From contig NC_079382.1 in the NCBI RefSeq assembly GCF_021018895.1, positions 14,207,001 through 14,271,000 of the forward strand: a DNA stretch of 64,000 nucleotides, read 5' to 3'. The notes beneath the pieces were generated by a model that worked only from the letters and a program-made list of their open reading frames with translations, did no database searches and was not told the origin of the DNA. Every line of letters begins with the position of its first letter. Within the stretch, counting starts at the first letter, position 1. Source of the DNA: Seriola aureovittata. Lineage: Eukaryota > Chordata > Actinopteri > Carangiformes > Carangidae. Shown here piece by piece: positions 63,378 through 64,000 of this stretch. Position numbers and translations under genes: made by a program.

Positions 63378-64000
63378 CTGATCGGGTGGGTGAGTGGAGG
63401 TGGAGGTGGACAAAGTAGGTTGAAGTCATGAAGAGGGGCGCACAGGGGGGAGGGTGCACACAGCGCTATACATGTCACTCAACATGAAAGCTGACATCTT
63501 TTGTTTATCAGGGCACTAAGTTTCCCTGAAATCATGGTGTGAATGTGGCTAAATGTTCTTGGATTCTAGAGAGGCAATGGCAGAACCGAAAATATCTGCA
63601 GCCTGGTGTTAAGTTACTCTTTAAGAAGAAAAACTATGAAATGCTGAAGGGCAGTTAGTAAAAATGTTATCATGAGAAATGTGATATTGCATCTTACCAA
63701 TAGATGATAATTGCAGTTGAAAAAAAACATCCTGCCACATTTCATCTTGACAGCAGAGAGCACCGAGGTTCATAGGAAACTTATTCTTATACTACAAGTA
63801 GCTCCTTAAAAGAAGTTTCATACTACATTGATTTATGCTTTTATGTCATTTAAGCATATAAGTGTGTTAGTGCAGGTGTAGATTAATTCAGTGATTTTGT
63901 ATCAGCCAACTTTCATGTGCACTGCAGAGCTGGGAGGAGATGCTAATGTAAGAAATGGTCATGAACATGATATTGTTTTAGTCAGTTCGAAGCACAGATA
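63378..64000. other. Right edge: OTOF intron, no further exon seen
   Basis: Upstream of the lysine-rich OTOF exon on the - strand. No further coding exon is recognised before the window ends, so the next upstream exon lies outside. Confidence 0.6.

Overview
The window is vertebrate nuclear DNA from a ray-finned fish, probably a percomorph-like teleost. Genes are split into many short exons with GT-AG introns. Dinucleotide microsatellites are abundant, and several AT-rich interspersed repeats are of kinds I know from teleost genomes. There are no bacterial or viral operons. Coding exons were found by translating both strands and joining pieces whose splice phases agree.

Five protein genes are recognisable. 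(1) SNX3, + strand, 3072-6743: exons 2-4 of the endosomal PX-domain sorting nexin; exon 1 lies off the left edge. (2) NR2E1 (TLX), - strand, 9347-16107: all nine coding exons, giving 385 residues with the short first exon. (3) OSTM1, + strand, 34488-38397: six exons, 309 residues. (4) DRC1, + strand, 46168-51308: about 15 exons, about 684 residues, a motile-cilium nexin-dynein regulatory complex protein. (5) OTOF (otoferlin), - strand, 51556-63377 and running off the right edge: the C-terminal part with C2E, C2F and the tail anchor. From memory of the human map, SNX3-NR2E1-OSTM1 is the 6q21 order and DRC1-OTOF the 2p23 order, so the spacer at 38.7-46 kb joins two ancestral blocks.

The regions between genes hold three things. 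About 18 kb upstream of NR2E1 (16.1-34.4 kb) is non-coding but has several GC-balanced, homeodomain- and SOX-motif-bearing stretches that look like enhancers of this developmental gene, including a near-perfect 1,094-bp tandem duplication at 30.95-33.14 kb. Core promoter motifs fit the genes: a TCTCGCGAGA element plus an M-box before OSTM1, and RFX X-box-like sites before DRC1. The rest is decayed mobile elements, microsatellites and two striking perfect hairpins.

The most unusual structure is the 3' half of OTOF. One C2F exon is present twice, with the same length and phase but different residues (60371-60469 and 60686-60784). The tail anchor is encoded by three alternative last exons rather than two (55672-55852, 54117-54297, 51556-51742). 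Together these could give up to six C-terminal isoforms of the hair-cell vesicle-fusion sensor, or more if both C2F exons can be included.
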